Below are positions 30,918 to 38,835 of a stretch of 64,000 bases of DNA, in pieces (position 1 is the stretch's first letter; every line of letters begins with the position of its first letter). Both the position numbers and the translations under genes were made by a program. The notes under the pieces were generated by a model. It was not told the origin of the DNA and ran no database searches. It saw nothing but the letters and a program-made list of their open reading frames with translations. This stretch comes from CAMYMQ01 sp963730305 (GTDB lineage: Bacteria > Pseudomonadota > Alphaproteobacteria > Bin65), in NCBI GenBank assembly GCA_963730305.1, contig CAVSRB010000003.1, forward strand, positions 682,001-746,000, read 5' to 3'.

Positions 30918-32429
30918 CTATCCCTCCACGCTCTCCTCGTGACCCGCGCCCGGCTGCGACCGCTGGGTGTTCGCCAGGGTCGCCAGCGTCCGGGCCAGGA
31001 TCCTGAATTCGTTACGCAACGTATCGATCAACTGTCGCCGGTCTTCCTTGTTCTCGTCGATCATGTTGGCGAAGGCGGTCCGCGATTTGGTCTGCAGCCC
31101 CGCCATCCGGTCGCCCAGCGTGTTGAGCTCGCCCTGGATCTGGGCCATCAGCTGGGCGTTCTCGTCGCCGGAGGCGTCGCGGACGCTGTCGGCAAGCACC
31201 TTCAGGTCCGCGCGCAGCACGCCGACCAGCGCTTCGCGGTCGGCCGCCATCGTCGCGCTGAGCCGCTCCAGCACCGGCGTCAGGTCGATCGGCTCCGGGC
31301 CCTTGGTCGCGGCCCGCAATTCCTCGACCAGCGCGGCCCGGTCGGCGGCCAGGCCGGCGGCCAGGCTCTCGCTCAGCCGGTCGGCGATCGGGGTCAGGTC
31401 GATCGGCGCCGCGGCCGGGCCCGTGCGCGCCTCGACCAGCGCGGCCAGCTCGGCGGCCCGCGCCTGGCGGTCGGCGCCCAGCTCATCCGCCATGCGCCCG
31501 ATCTGTCCGTCGAGCCGCTCGGTCGCCTCGGCCAGCCGCTGCGGGCTCGATCCGTCGCTCAGTGCGCCGAGCTGGCGGCTGACCTCGGCCAGGTTGCGGT
31601 TGGTCTCCTCGGCCGCGCCGTCGCTGCGCTGCATCGTCGACAGCATGGTCGCGAGCTGGCGGGCGATGAAATCGAGCGCCTTGCCGACGAACTCGACCGG
31701 GTTGCCTTCCTGCAGGTCTTCGAGGTCGACCGGAAGTGAACTGAGTTGCGTCTCGCGGGAAAGCCAGTCCTCGAGGTCGAGATAGAAGCGGCTCTGCGCC
31801 TGGCTCGCCTGGAGATCGAGGAAGCCCACGATCAGCGAGCCGCCGAGGCCGTAGAGCGAGGTCGAGAACGCGGTGCCGGCGCCGCCCAGCGAGTGGAGCA
31901 GGTCGACCTTGAAGCGGGCGAAGACGCTGGTGAACTCCTCGCCGGCGCCGACCGACAGGTTGCCGATCGCGGCGGTGACGCCCTGGATCGTCTCCAGGAG
32001 CCCCCAGAAGGTGCCGAGCAGGCCGAGGAAGACCAGCAGGCCGATCAGGTAGCGCGAGATCTCGCGGCTCTCGTCGAGACGCGCGCCGATGCCGTCGAGC
32101 AGGGTGGTCATCGACCCGGCCGTCAGCCACAGGCCGCGCCCGCGGCGCTCGCCGAACATTTGGACCATCGGCGCGATCAGCGGCGGCGTGTATTCCGGCA
32201 CCTCCTCGCCCTTGCGAAAGTGGCGCACCCAGGTGATCTCGGGCCACAGCCGGATCGTCAGCCAGAAGGAATAGACGATGCCGATGATCATCACGCCGAC
32301 GATCAGGCCGTTGAGCACCGGATTGGTCAGGAAGAAGGCGAGCAGGTTCTCGCCGATGACGACGACGGGGATCAGCAGGACCCCCAGAAAAACGCACATC
32401 CGTATGATGTAATAGGAAGGTAGCGCCAC
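30918..32429 (-). CDS. MotA/TolQ/ExbB-like proton-channel protein with long cytoplasmic tail
   Basis: A 503-residue protein with four predicted membrane helices (about 10-33, 40-61, 126-150, 183-207). The MotA/ExbB core (SRYLIGLLVFLGLLGTFWGL and DLLHSLGGAGTAFSTSLYGL) is clear. From about 208 to the end it has a long helical tail with regular heptads (LTPIADRLSESLAAGLAADR, LTPVLERLSATMAADREALV). It is followed 2 bases later by the MotB-like partner. The overall form is like ZorA/ZorB of Zorya defence systems, but no ZorC/D/E genes are adjacent and the neighbours are housekeeping genes. A resident envelope function is therefore more likely. Confidence 0.85.
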   Translation of the reverse strand: MALPSYYIIRMCVFLGVLLIPVVVIGENLLAFFLTNPVLNGLIVGVMIIGIVYSFWLTIRLWPEITWVRHFRKGEEVPEYTPPLIAPMVQMFGERRGRGLWLTAGSMTTLLDGIGARLDESREISRYLIGLLVFLGLLGTFWGLLETIQGVTAAIGNLSVGAGEEFTSVFARFKVDLLHSLGGAGTAFSTSLYGLGGSLIVGFLDLQASQAQSRFYLDLEDWLSRETQLSSLPVDLEDLQEGNPVEFVGKALDFIARQLATMLSTMQRSDGAAEETNRNLAEVSRQLGALSDGSSPQRLAEATERLDGQIGRMADELGADRQARAAELAALVEARTGPAAAPIDLTPIADRLSESLAAGLAADRAALVEELRAATKGPEPIDLTPVLERLSATMAADREALVGVLRADLKVLADSVRDASGDENAQLMAQIQGELNTLGDRMAGLQTKSRTAFANMIDENKEDRRQLIDTLRNEFRILARTLATLANTQRSQPGAGHEESVEG

Positions 32430-32560
32430 GTGCCCGGGCTCCGAATCGCCGGACGTACGCCGGCGTATTGATTCAGCGGTACTTCGCGACTGTATCGAAG
32501 GGGCGCGTCCGCGACAACCGGGTTAGGGCGGCGTTCACCAAGTATTGCGGCCGAAACCGC

Positions 32561-33358
32561 TCACGCCATGCCCGACCGCACCAGCTTGGCCAGCGGGTCG
32601 TACAGCCGCGCGTTGGTCGCGATCACGCCCTTGGTCTGGAAGATCGCGGCGCCGCCGTCGATGTCGGTGACCCGGCCGCCGGCCTCGCGCACCAACAGCA
32701 GGCCCGCCGCCATGTCCCAGGGCTCCAGGTCGAACTCCCAGAAGCCGTCGTAGCGCCCGGCCGCGACCCAGGCGAGGTCGAGCGCCGCCGAGCCGAAGCG
32801 GCGGATGCCGGCGACCTCGGGCATCACCTTGGCCAGGGTGCCGAGGAAGGCGGGGTGCTTCTCTTTGCCGCGGAACGGGATGCCGGTGGCGATCAGCGCA
32901 TCCTGCACGTGCTCGCGGGAGGACACCCGCAGCCGGCGGCGGTTGAGATAGGCGCCGACGCCCTTGGCCGCCCAGAACATCTCGTCGCGCAGCGGCTCGA
33001 AGACGACGCCGGCGATGACCTCGCCGTCCTGTTCCTGGGCGATCGAGATGGCGAAGTGCGGAATGCCGTGGACGAAGTTGGTGGTGCCGTCGAGCGGGTC
33101 GACGATCCAGCGGTTGTGCTCGTCCTTGCCGGGCTTGGCGCCGCCCTCCTCCATCAGCAGGCCGTAGCGCGGGCGGGCCTTGCGCAACTCCTCGAGCAGA
33201 ATGCGCTCGGCGCGCATGTCGGCGGCGGTGACGAAGTCCGACGGGCCCTTGCGCGAGACCTGGAGCTGCTCGACCTCGCCGAAGTCGCGGATCAGCCCGC
33301 GCGCCGCCTTGCGCGCCGCCTGTTCCATGACATTGATGATCGGCGGCTGCACGGCCAT
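32561..33358 (-). CDS. suhB: Inositol-phosphate phosphatase (SuhB family)
   Basis: A 265-residue Mg2+-dependent phosphatase. The metal-binding elements are MEEGG (about 69-73), the DPLDGTTNFVHGIPHFAISI signature (about 87-106) and the second signature WDMAAGLLLVREAGG near residue 218. Besides hydrolysing myo-inositol-1-phosphate, SuhB proteins take part in rRNA antitermination complexes in proteobacteria. It lies between the motor pair and efp on the same strand, an arrangement I recall from several alphaproteobacteria. Confidence 0.95.
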   Translation of the reverse strand: MAVQPPIINVMEQAARKAARGLIRDFGEVEQLQVSRKGPSDFVTAADMRAERILLEELRKARPRYGLLMEEGGAKPGKDEHNRWIVDPLDGTTNFVHGIPHFAISIAQEQDGEVIAGVVFEPLRDEMFWAAKGVGAYLNRRRLRVSSREHVQDALIATGIPFRGKEKHPAFLGTLAKVMPEVAGIRRFGSAALDLAWVAAGRYDGFWEFDLEPWDMAAGLLLVREAGGRVTDIDGGAAIFQTKGVIATNARLYDPLAKLVRSGMA

Positions 33359-33464
33359 GCGCGGTTCACTCCAGGATACGGTTGCGTTCGGTCGGCCGGG
33401 CCGCCCGGGGGCGGCCGTCGGCCTCGATGGGTCGGGAACGCCGGCGGGCGGCCCCGGCGGACGA

Positions 33465-34032
33465 CTAGTCCTTGGCGCGTTCCATGTAGGCGCCGTCGGC
33501 GGTGCCGACCACCACCCGGGTGCCCGACGCGATGTGGGGCGGCACCATGATCCGGCGGCCGTTCTCCAGCTTGGCCGGCTTGTAGGACGAGGACGCGGTC
33601 TGGCCCTTGACCACCGCGTCGGCCTCGACGATCTCCATGACGACCGAATCCGGCAGGGTGACGCTGATCGGCGAGCCCTCGTAGGATCTCGACCGTCACC
33701 ATCATGCCGTCCTGCAGGAAGTCGGCCGGATCGCCGATCAGCTCGCGGTTGAGCGTGATCTGGTCGTAGGTCTCGACGTCCATGAAGGTGAAGTCGTCGC
33801 CGTCGGCGAACAGGTACTGGTATTCCTTCTCGTCGAGCCGCACCCGCTCGACGTCCTCGGAGGCGCGGAAGCGCTCGTTGAGCTTGGTGCCGTCGCGGAT
33901 GTCCTTGAGCTCGGCCTGGAGATAGGCGCCGCCCTTGCCCGGCTGGGTGTGCGCGATCTTGACCGCGCGCCAGAGCCGCCCCTGGTGCTCGATGATCATC
34001 CCGGGACGGATCGCATTACCGTTGATTTTCAT
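33465..34032 (-). CDS. efp: Translation elongation factor P (one frameshift)
   Basis: 188 residues if repaired. The start is MKINGNAIRPGMIIEH at 34032. The modification loop HTQPGKGGAYLQ carries Lys33, the target of EpmA-type beta-lysylation in other bacteria. The OB domains follow (FADGDDFTFMDVETYDQITL, and after the break VVMEIVEADAVVKGQTAS, then SGTRVVVGTADGAYMERAKD). One extra base near 33686 breaks the frame inside VEIL-EGSPISV. EF-P relieves ribosome stalling at polyproline, relevant here because TolA and others are Pro-rich. The intact repaired reading strongly suggests a sequence error. Confidence 0.95.
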
Positions 34033-34210
34033 AGGCTTGAGGTATTTCGGTTGGGTTGCCCGTTGGAAGCGGGCGGAAGCTATCACCGGGACGGATACGG
34101 CGCAACGGGCGGCATGGCGCGCCGCGGCCCGCCGATGGCTCGGTCAGCGCGCCGGTTTCCGACCCGGAACGGGCCTCCCGCGGCCACCCTCGAGACGCGT
34201 GGCTCAAGCG

Positions 34211-34567
34211 CTAACGCGCGTCGAAATCGGCCGGAAAGACGTGCCGCCCGTCGTCGCCCAGCGGCAGATCGTCGACCCGCACGACGGCCGCTGTCGGCAG
34301 CGCGCCATAGAGATGGGGGAACAGCGCGCCGCCGCGCGACGCTTCCCACTTGAGCGCCGGCCCCAACGCCTCCGGATCGACGCTCAGCAGGACGAGCCCC
34401 GTCTGCCCCGCGCGGTGTCTGGCGGCGCTCTCGACGATCTGCGCCCGGGTCGAGAAGTGAATGAAGCCGTCGGCCCGGTCCTGGGACGAGCCCGCATAGG
34501 ACCCTGCGGCTTCGGCCGCCAGCCATTCGTCGCGCCGGCACATGTGGAAGATCGGGTCGCCTGGCAT
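34211..34567 (-). CDS. DUF952 family protein
   Basis: A 118-residue conserved protein of unknown function. FHMCRRDEWLAAEAAGSYAG, DGFIHFSTRAQIVESA, LVLLSVDPEALG and FPHLYGALP are the recognisable DUF952 elements. Members have an ADP-ribosyltransferase-like or small beta-barrel fold in some classifications, but no function is established that I can apply. It sits 16 bases after the fghA stop, on the same strand, so the two are probably co-transcribed. Confidence 0.85.
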   Translation of the reverse strand: MPGDPIFHMCRRDEWLAAEAAGSYAGSSQDRADGFIHFSTRAQIVESAARHRAGQTGLVLLSVDPEALGPALKWEASRGGALFPHLYGALPTAAVVRVDDLPLGDDGRHVFPADFDAR

Positions 34568-34583
34568 GAGGACGGACCCGGCC

Positions 34584-35426
34584 TCAGCCGTTCAGCGCCG
34601 CGGCGTGCCAGGCGATATGGTCGGGCGTGAAGGTCTGGACGAAGAAATAGGCGTGGTCGTAGCCGGGCTGGATGCGCAGCGTGACCTCCTGCCCGCCCGC
34701 GGCGCAGGCGTCGCGGAACTCCTCCACCTTCATCGCGCCCATCTTGTAGAAATTGTCGGCGTCGCCCTGGTCGATCAGGATCGGCCTGGTGCGCTTGCCG
34801 GCACGGACCAGCTCCATCGCGTCATAGTCCCGCCACGCCGCCTCGTCCGGGCCGAGATAGGCGGTGAAGGCGCGCTTGCCGAGGTCGGTGGCGGTCGGGT
34901 GGCAGATCGGCGCCAGCACCGAGACAGACCGGTACGTATCCGGGTTGCGCAAGGCGATCACCAGCGTGCCGTGGCCGCCCATCGAATGGCCCATCAGCGA
35001 CTGGCGGCCGGGATCGACCGGCAGGCCCGCGGCGACGACCTTGGGCAGCTCCTCGACGATATAGTCGTACATGCGGTAATGCGCCGCCCACGGCGCCTGC
35101 GTGGCGTTGACGTAGAAGCCCGCGCCGGTGCCCAGGTCCCAGGCCTCGTCGTCGGCGACGCCCTCGCCGCGCGGGCTGGTGTCGGGCGCGATCACGATCA
35201 CGCCGTGCTCGGCGGCGTGGCGCTGGGCCGCCGCCTTGACGGTGAAATTCTCCTCGGTGCAGGTCAGCCCCGACAGGTAGTAGAGCACCGGGCACGGGCC
35301 GTCCGCGGCCTGCGGCGGGACGTAGGCGGAGAAGCGCATCGTGCAGTTGGTGGTCTCGGCCGGGTGGGCAAAGACGTACTGGGTGCCGCCGAAACACTTG
35401 CTGGCGCTGACTTCTTCGAGGGTCAC
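34584..35426 (-). CDS. fghA: S-formylglutathione hydrolase
   Basis: A 280-residue alpha/beta hydrolase (esterase D family). The nucleophile elbow GHSMGG holds Ser148. LSGLTCTEENF is the conserved oxyanion region, GDADNFY holds the acid region and PGYDHAYFF carries the catalytic His. It hydrolyses S-formylglutathione to formate and glutathione, the step after the glutathione-dependent dehydrogenase encoded about 1.5 kb upstream on the same strand (36996-38108). The two genes together give formaldehyde detoxification. Confidence 0.96.
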   Translation of the reverse strand: MTLEEVSASKCFGGTQYVFAHPAETTNCTMRFSAYVPPQAADGPCPVLYYLSGLTCTEENFTVKAAAQRHAAEHGVIVIAPDTSPRGEGVADDEAWDLGTGAGFYVNATQAPWAAHYRMYDYIVEELPKVVAAGLPVDPGRQSLMGHSMGGHGTLVIALRNPDTYRSVSVLAPICHPTATDLGKRAFTAYLGPDEAAWRDYDAMELVRAGKRTRPILIDQGDADNFYKMGAMKVEEFRDACAAGGQEVTLRIQPGYDHAYFFVQTFTPDHIAWHAAALNG

Positions 35427-35435
35427 TTTCGCTCC

Positions 35436-35705
35436 TTATTCCGCTGCGTGACGGTCGGGGGCCGCTGAAACACCGCGAAGCAGACCCGCGGTCCCGATGT
35501 CTTCGTCGATGTCCGGCCAGTGCAGGCCGTAGCCGCCGGCACACACCTGCCAGTTCGCGCGCTCGGCCGGGGTCGCGGCGAACAGCCGCGGGAACCACGC
35601 CAGGGGGACCGAGATCCGACGCCCATCCATCAGGGTGACGGTGAGCTCATTGTCGTCGATCGCGGCCGCTTTGACCCGTTCGTCAGGTTTGACCGAAGTA
35701 GTCAT
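35436..35705 (-). CDS. DUF2442 domain protein
   Basis: An 89-residue protein with VKAAAIDDNELTVTLMDGRR, VPLAWFPRLFAATPAERANW and DIDEDIGTAGLL, which is the DUF2442 pattern. Its 5' end overlaps the upstream DUF4160 gene by 23 bases, a tight two-gene arrangement. DUF4160/DUF2442 pairs are widespread and have been proposed as toxin-antitoxin-like modules; nothing in this sequence proves that. Confidence 0.85.
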   Translation of the reverse strand: MTTSVKPDERVKAAAIDDNELTVTLMDGRRISVPLAWFPRLFAATPAERANWQVCAGGYGLHWPDIDEDIGTAGLLRGVSAAPDRHAAE

Positions 35706-35922
35706 GCCATGCCTCTAGAAACTGCGCCTGGCGTTCGCCGACGGTTCGCTGGATACGGCCGAGTTCTCGCGCCGAGAAGCCGATGTTGCGCGCCAGCTCG
35801 ACCGGGTCGAGCCAGAATTTCGCCGAATTGCCGTCCCGGTCAACATGGATATGGGGCGGCTCGTCGCCTTCGTTGCTGAAGAAATAGCATCTGTACGGCC
35901 CTTCTCGTAGCACGGTCGGCAT
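35683..35922 (-). CDS. DUF4160 domain protein
   Basis: A 79-residue protein starting MPTVLREGPYRCYFFSNEGD, with PPHIHVDRDGNSAKFWLDPV and a C-terminal WHDYFGQ. This is the full DUF4160 family pattern, including the conserved HIHV. An ATG 11 codons upstream (35955) is also in frame, but the conserved start is at 35922. It is translated together with the overlapping DUF2442 gene. Confidence 0.87.
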   Translation of the reverse strand: MPTVLREGPYRCYFFSNEGDEPPHIHVDRDGNSAKFWLDPVELARNIGFSARELGRIQRTVGERQAQFLEAWHDYFGQT

Positions 35923-35932
35923 GGATCGTGGC

Positions 35933-36874
35933 TCACGAAGCCGCCCGGGTGCCACGCCGCCGCCACGGCAACCGGCGCGCGTTGGCGACCCAGATGCCGG
36001 CGACGATCAGGGCGGCGCCGATGACATGGTATGCCTGGACCAATTCGTCGATCAGCAGCACGGCGAAGATCGCGGCGAAGACCGGGATCAGGTACTGGAA
36101 CAGGCTGGCCGGCCCGGCGCCGATCCGGCGCACGCCGAAGTTCCAGACCAGGTAGGAGCCGACCGACGCGAACACGCCGAGATAGATCGCCCCGCCGATC
36201 GCCCCTTCCGTCAGCCGGGTCTGCATCCCCTCGGCCGCCTCCAGGATCACGAAGGGCGCGAGCAGGACCAGGGCGATCACCGCGGTCGCCGAGATGAAGG
36301 CGAGCGGCGGCAGCTTGCTCGGCCACTGGCGGACGTAGATGTTGTAGAGCGCCCACAGGAACATCGCCCCGGCCACCCACAGGTCGCCGTCGACGAACTG
36401 CATGGTCAGGATGCGCTCGGGCGCGCCGCGGGTGATGATCAGGACCAGGCCGGGCAGCGACACCACGACCCCGGCGATCTGCTTCCACCGGCTCTTCTCG
36501 CCGATGCCGACCAGCGACAGGAGCACGATGTAGATCGGCGTCGCCGCGTTGATCAGCGCGCCGTTGATCGCCGTGGTCGTGTGCAGCCCCTTGAAGATCA
36601 TGGCGTTGAAGCCGGCGACGCCGCACGCCGAGACGAAGGCGATGCGCCAGAACTCGCGCCTGAGGTCGGCGCGGTGGCGGATCAGCGGGCCCAGGGTGAA
36701 GGGCAGCAGCACGACCAGCGCGATCGCCCAGCGCGAGAAGGCCAGGGTCACCGGCGGCACCGCCTCGATCAGGCTGCGCGCCACCGGCCATGTGCCGCCC
36801 CAGAAAGCGGCGCCGACGGTCAGCGCCAGATAGGGGGCGAGGGGTTCGAGGCCGGTCGGTTTGTCGCGAGCGAT
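35933..36874 (-). CDS. EamA/DMT-family transporter
   Basis: An inner-membrane transporter with about ten hydrophobic helices in two EamA repeats (first repeat up to LPGLVLIITRG, second from DLWVAGAMFLWALYNIYVRQ to IVAGIWVANARRL). The first helix (YLALTVGAAFWGGTWPVARS) lies upstream of the first standard start (GTG at 36784). The frame is open to a stop just past 36880 without an ATG or GTG. ATC at 36874-36872 follows GAGGACC and is the best-placed start, so either a rare start or a base error is involved. The substrate is unknown. Confidence 0.85.
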   Translation of the reverse strand: MARDKPTGLEPLAPYLALTVGAAFWGGTWPVARSLIEAVPPVTLAFSRWAIALVVLLPFTLGPLIRHRADLRREFWRIAFVSACGVAGFNAMIFKGLHTTTAINGALINAATPIYIVLLSLVGIGEKSRWKQIAGVVVSLPGLVLIITRGAPERILTMQFVDGDLWVAGAMFLWALYNIYVRQWPSKLPPLAFISATAVIALVLLAPFVILEAAEGMQTRLTEGAIGGAIYLGVFASVGSYLVWNFGVRRIGAGPASLFQYLIPVFAAIFAVLLIDELVQAYHVIGAALIVAGIWVANARRLPWRRRGTRAAS

Positions 36875-36891
36875 GTCAGGTCCTCACATAT

Positions 36892-36966
36892 CGTCGTTCC
36901 CGCGACGGCGGGAACCCGGACTCACCACGGACATTCTGGGCCCCCGCCTTCGCGGGGGCGACGCGG
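36892..36966. repeat. REP-like double-hairpin element, copy A
   Basis: Two perfect hairpins: GTTCCCGC-GACG-GCGGGAAC (36896-36915) and CCCCCGC-CTTC-GCGGGGG (36941-36958). Copies B (40824-40916) and C (55697-55767) have the same two hairpins in the same order and orientation, with unrelated spacers. All three are intergenic. Confidence 0.82.
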
Positions 36967-36995
36967 GAAAGCGATTGCCGGACCTGGCCATCCGA

Positions 36996-38108
36996 TCAGA
37001 ACGTCACGACGCTGCGGATGCTCTCGCCTTCGTGCATCAGGTCGAAGGCCTCGTTGATCTGGTCGAGCGGCATGGTGTGGGTGATCAGGTCGTCGATGTT
37101 GATCTTCCCGTCCATGTACCAGTCGACGATCTTGGGCACCTGGGTGCGGCTCCGCGCGCCGCCGAAGGCGGTGCCCTTCCACACCCGGCCGGTGACGAGC
37201 TGGAACGGCCGGGTCGAGATCTCCTGGCCGGCGCCGGCCACGCCGATGATGATCGACTGGCCCCAGCCGCGGTGGCAGCATTCCAGCGCCTGGCGCATGG
37301 TGTGGACGTTGCCGATGCACTCGAACGAATAGTCGGCGCCACCGTCGGTCAGGTCGACGATCGCCTCGACGACCTTGTCGCGCCCGACCTCGTCGGGGTT
37401 GACGAAATCGGTCATGCCGAACTTCTCGGCCAGCGCGACCTTTTTCGGGTTGAGGTCGACGCCGACGATCTTGTCGGCCCCGGCCATGCGCGCGCCCTGG
37501 ATCACGTTCAGGCCGATGCCGCCCAGGCCGAACACGACGACGTTGGCGCCCGGCTCGACCTTGGCGGTGTTGATGACCGCGCCGATGCCGGTGGTCACGC
37601 CGCAGCCGATGTAGCAGATCTTGTCGAACGGCGCGTCCTCGCGGACCTTGGCGACCGCGATCTCGGGCATCACCGTGTAGTTGGAGAAGGTCGAGGTGCC
37701 CATGTAGTGGAACAGCCTGTCGCCGCCGATCGAGAAGCGCGAGGTGCCGTCCGGCATCACGCCCTTGCCCTGGGTGTCGCGGATCGCGGTGCACAGGTTG
37801 GTCTTGCCCGACAGGCACGATTTGCACTGGCGGCATTCCGGGATGTAGAGCGGGATGACGTGGTCGCCCTTGGCGACGCTGGTCACGCCCGGGCCGGTGT
37901 CGACCACCACGCCCGCGCCCTCGTGGCCGAGGATGGCGGGGAACAGCCCCTCCGGGTCGTCGCCCGACAGGGTGAAGGCGTCGGTGTGGCAGATGCCGGT
38001 GGCCTTGATCTCGACCAGGACCTCGCCCTCGCGGGGGCCGTCGAGATTGACGGTCTCGATGGTGAGCGGCTGACCGGCGGCGTGGGCGACGGCGGCGCGT
38101 GATTCCAT
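36996..38108 (-). CDS. adhC: S-(hydroxymethyl)glutathione dehydrogenase, class III alcohol dehydrogenase
   Basis: A 370-residue zinc-dependent enzyme that oxidises the formaldehyde-glutathione adduct with NAD+ and can also reduce S-nitrosoglutathione. The catalytic zinc region GICHTDAF and GHEGAGVV, the structural zinc cluster PECRQCKSCLSGKTNLC, CGVTTGIGAVINTAKV and the nucleotide-binding VFGLGGIGLNV are all present. The chosen start is MESRAAVA at 38108; an upstream in-frame ATG at 38156 adds 16 residues that are not family-like. It is on the same strand as fghA but separated by three other genes. Confidence 0.96.
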   Translation of the reverse strand: MESRAAVAHAAGQPLTIETVNLDGPREGEVLVEIKATGICHTDAFTLSGDDPEGLFPAILGHEGAGVVVDTGPGVTSVAKGDHVIPLYIPECRQCKSCLSGKTNLCTAIRDTQGKGVMPDGTSRFSIGGDRLFHYMGTSTFSNYTVMPEIAVAKVREDAPFDKICYIGCGVTTGIGAVINTAKVEPGANVVVFGLGGIGLNVIQGARMAGADKIVGVDLNPKKVALAEKFGMTDFVNPDEVGRDKVVEAIVDLTDGGADYSFECIGNVHTMRQALECCHRGWGQSIIIGVAGAGQEISTRPFQLVTGRVWKGTAFGGARSRTQVPKIVDWYMDGKINIDDLITHTMPLDQINEAFDLMHEGESIRSVVTF

Positions 38109-38311
38109 AAGGCTTCCCCCCATTGCGGATGCGTGGCTTCCGGTTCGTGGCGCCATACTTGTCCGAGCCTCCCCGGCGAGGCAACCCGGTTTTCCGGCAT
38201 GGCCGGCCCCCGGACGGGCCGAATCGCGGACATGTGACGGCTGTCACTGCGATCATCGGGCGATCCGGTCAGAGTGGCGGAAATCGACGCCCAACGACCG
38301 GACGACAGACG

Positions 38312-38431
38312 ATGAGACGCAGAAACAGCATTGCCCCCGGCGGCTTCAGCCCCTGGCTGCTCGACGGCCTCGCCCTGGCGGCCTGCGCGGTGATCGTGTT
38401 CGCCTTCGCGCTGGCTCCCGCCGGGATCTGA
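38312..38431 (+). CDS. Small single-pass membrane protein (39 aa)
   Basis: A short open frame starting MRRRNSIAPGG, with one hydrophobic helix (WLLDGLALAACAVIVFAFAL) and a positively charged N-terminus that would stay in the cytoplasm. It follows a CGGACGACAGACG leader with no strong ribosome site. I recognise no family. The charge distribution and clean helix support a real gene, but only moderately. Confidence 0.4.
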   Translation: MRRRNSIAPGGFSPWLLDGLALAACAVIVFAFALAPAGI

Positions 38432-38585
38432 GCCGAAGCCGACGCATAGCGAATTCCGGGCTTGAACGACCGGCAGGCGCCTCACGGGGCGCTCGCCGAC
38501 CTGTGACACCTGGCCGCTTGCATAGTAGCGGCCCGACACCAAATGAAGCGCCGAGGGGATCAACGACCGACGACGCTGACCCGAC

Positions 38586-38732
38586 ATGATGATGACGATG
38601 ACCAAAGACGAATACAGAGAACCCGCGATCGAATGCTGGGGACCGCCGCTGCTGCGCCTGCTCGCGACGGTCGCGGGCCTGGCCATTCTCGGCCCCGTGC
38701 TGCTGGCGCTGATCGGGCCGCTGTTCGCGTAG
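38586..38732 (+). CDS. Small single-pass membrane protein (48 aa)
   Basis: An open frame beginning with three Met codons and MTMTKDEYREPAIECWG, then a hydrophobic segment (LLRLLATVAGLAILGPVLLA) ending IGPLFA. It lies 154 bases after the 39-residue membrane peptide and in the same direction. The polar N-terminus with a single C-terminal helix suggests a tail-anchored type small protein. No family is recognised. Confidence 0.4.
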   Translation: MMMTMTKDEYREPAIECWGPPLLRLLATVAGLAILGPVLLALIGPLFA

Positions 38733-38764
38733 CGTCTCCCTCCCGCTGCGCCGAACGTGCCGTC

Positions 38765-38797
38765 GGCCCGGCTCCGGGATCCATCCCGGGCCGGGCC
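38765..38797. terminator. GC-rich hairpin between convergent genes
   Basis: GGCCCGG-CT-CCGGGAT and ATCCCGG-G-CCGGGCC form a long interrupted stem between the small plus-strand gene and the convergent MetE-like gene. There is no T-run, so a terminator role for either side is only possible. Confidence 0.45.
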
Positions 38798-38835
38798 GAA
38801 GCCATCTAGGGGCAGGGATCCGGGCGAGGACCGCC

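Noticed and set aside
29068..32429. Zorya anti-phage defence system (ZorA/ZorB)
   Set aside because: The channel and peptidoglycan-binding proteins resemble ZorAB, but no ZorC, ZorD or ZorE gene is nearby. The flanking genes are housekeeping, and the long coiled coil is in the MotB-like rather than only the MotA-like partner.
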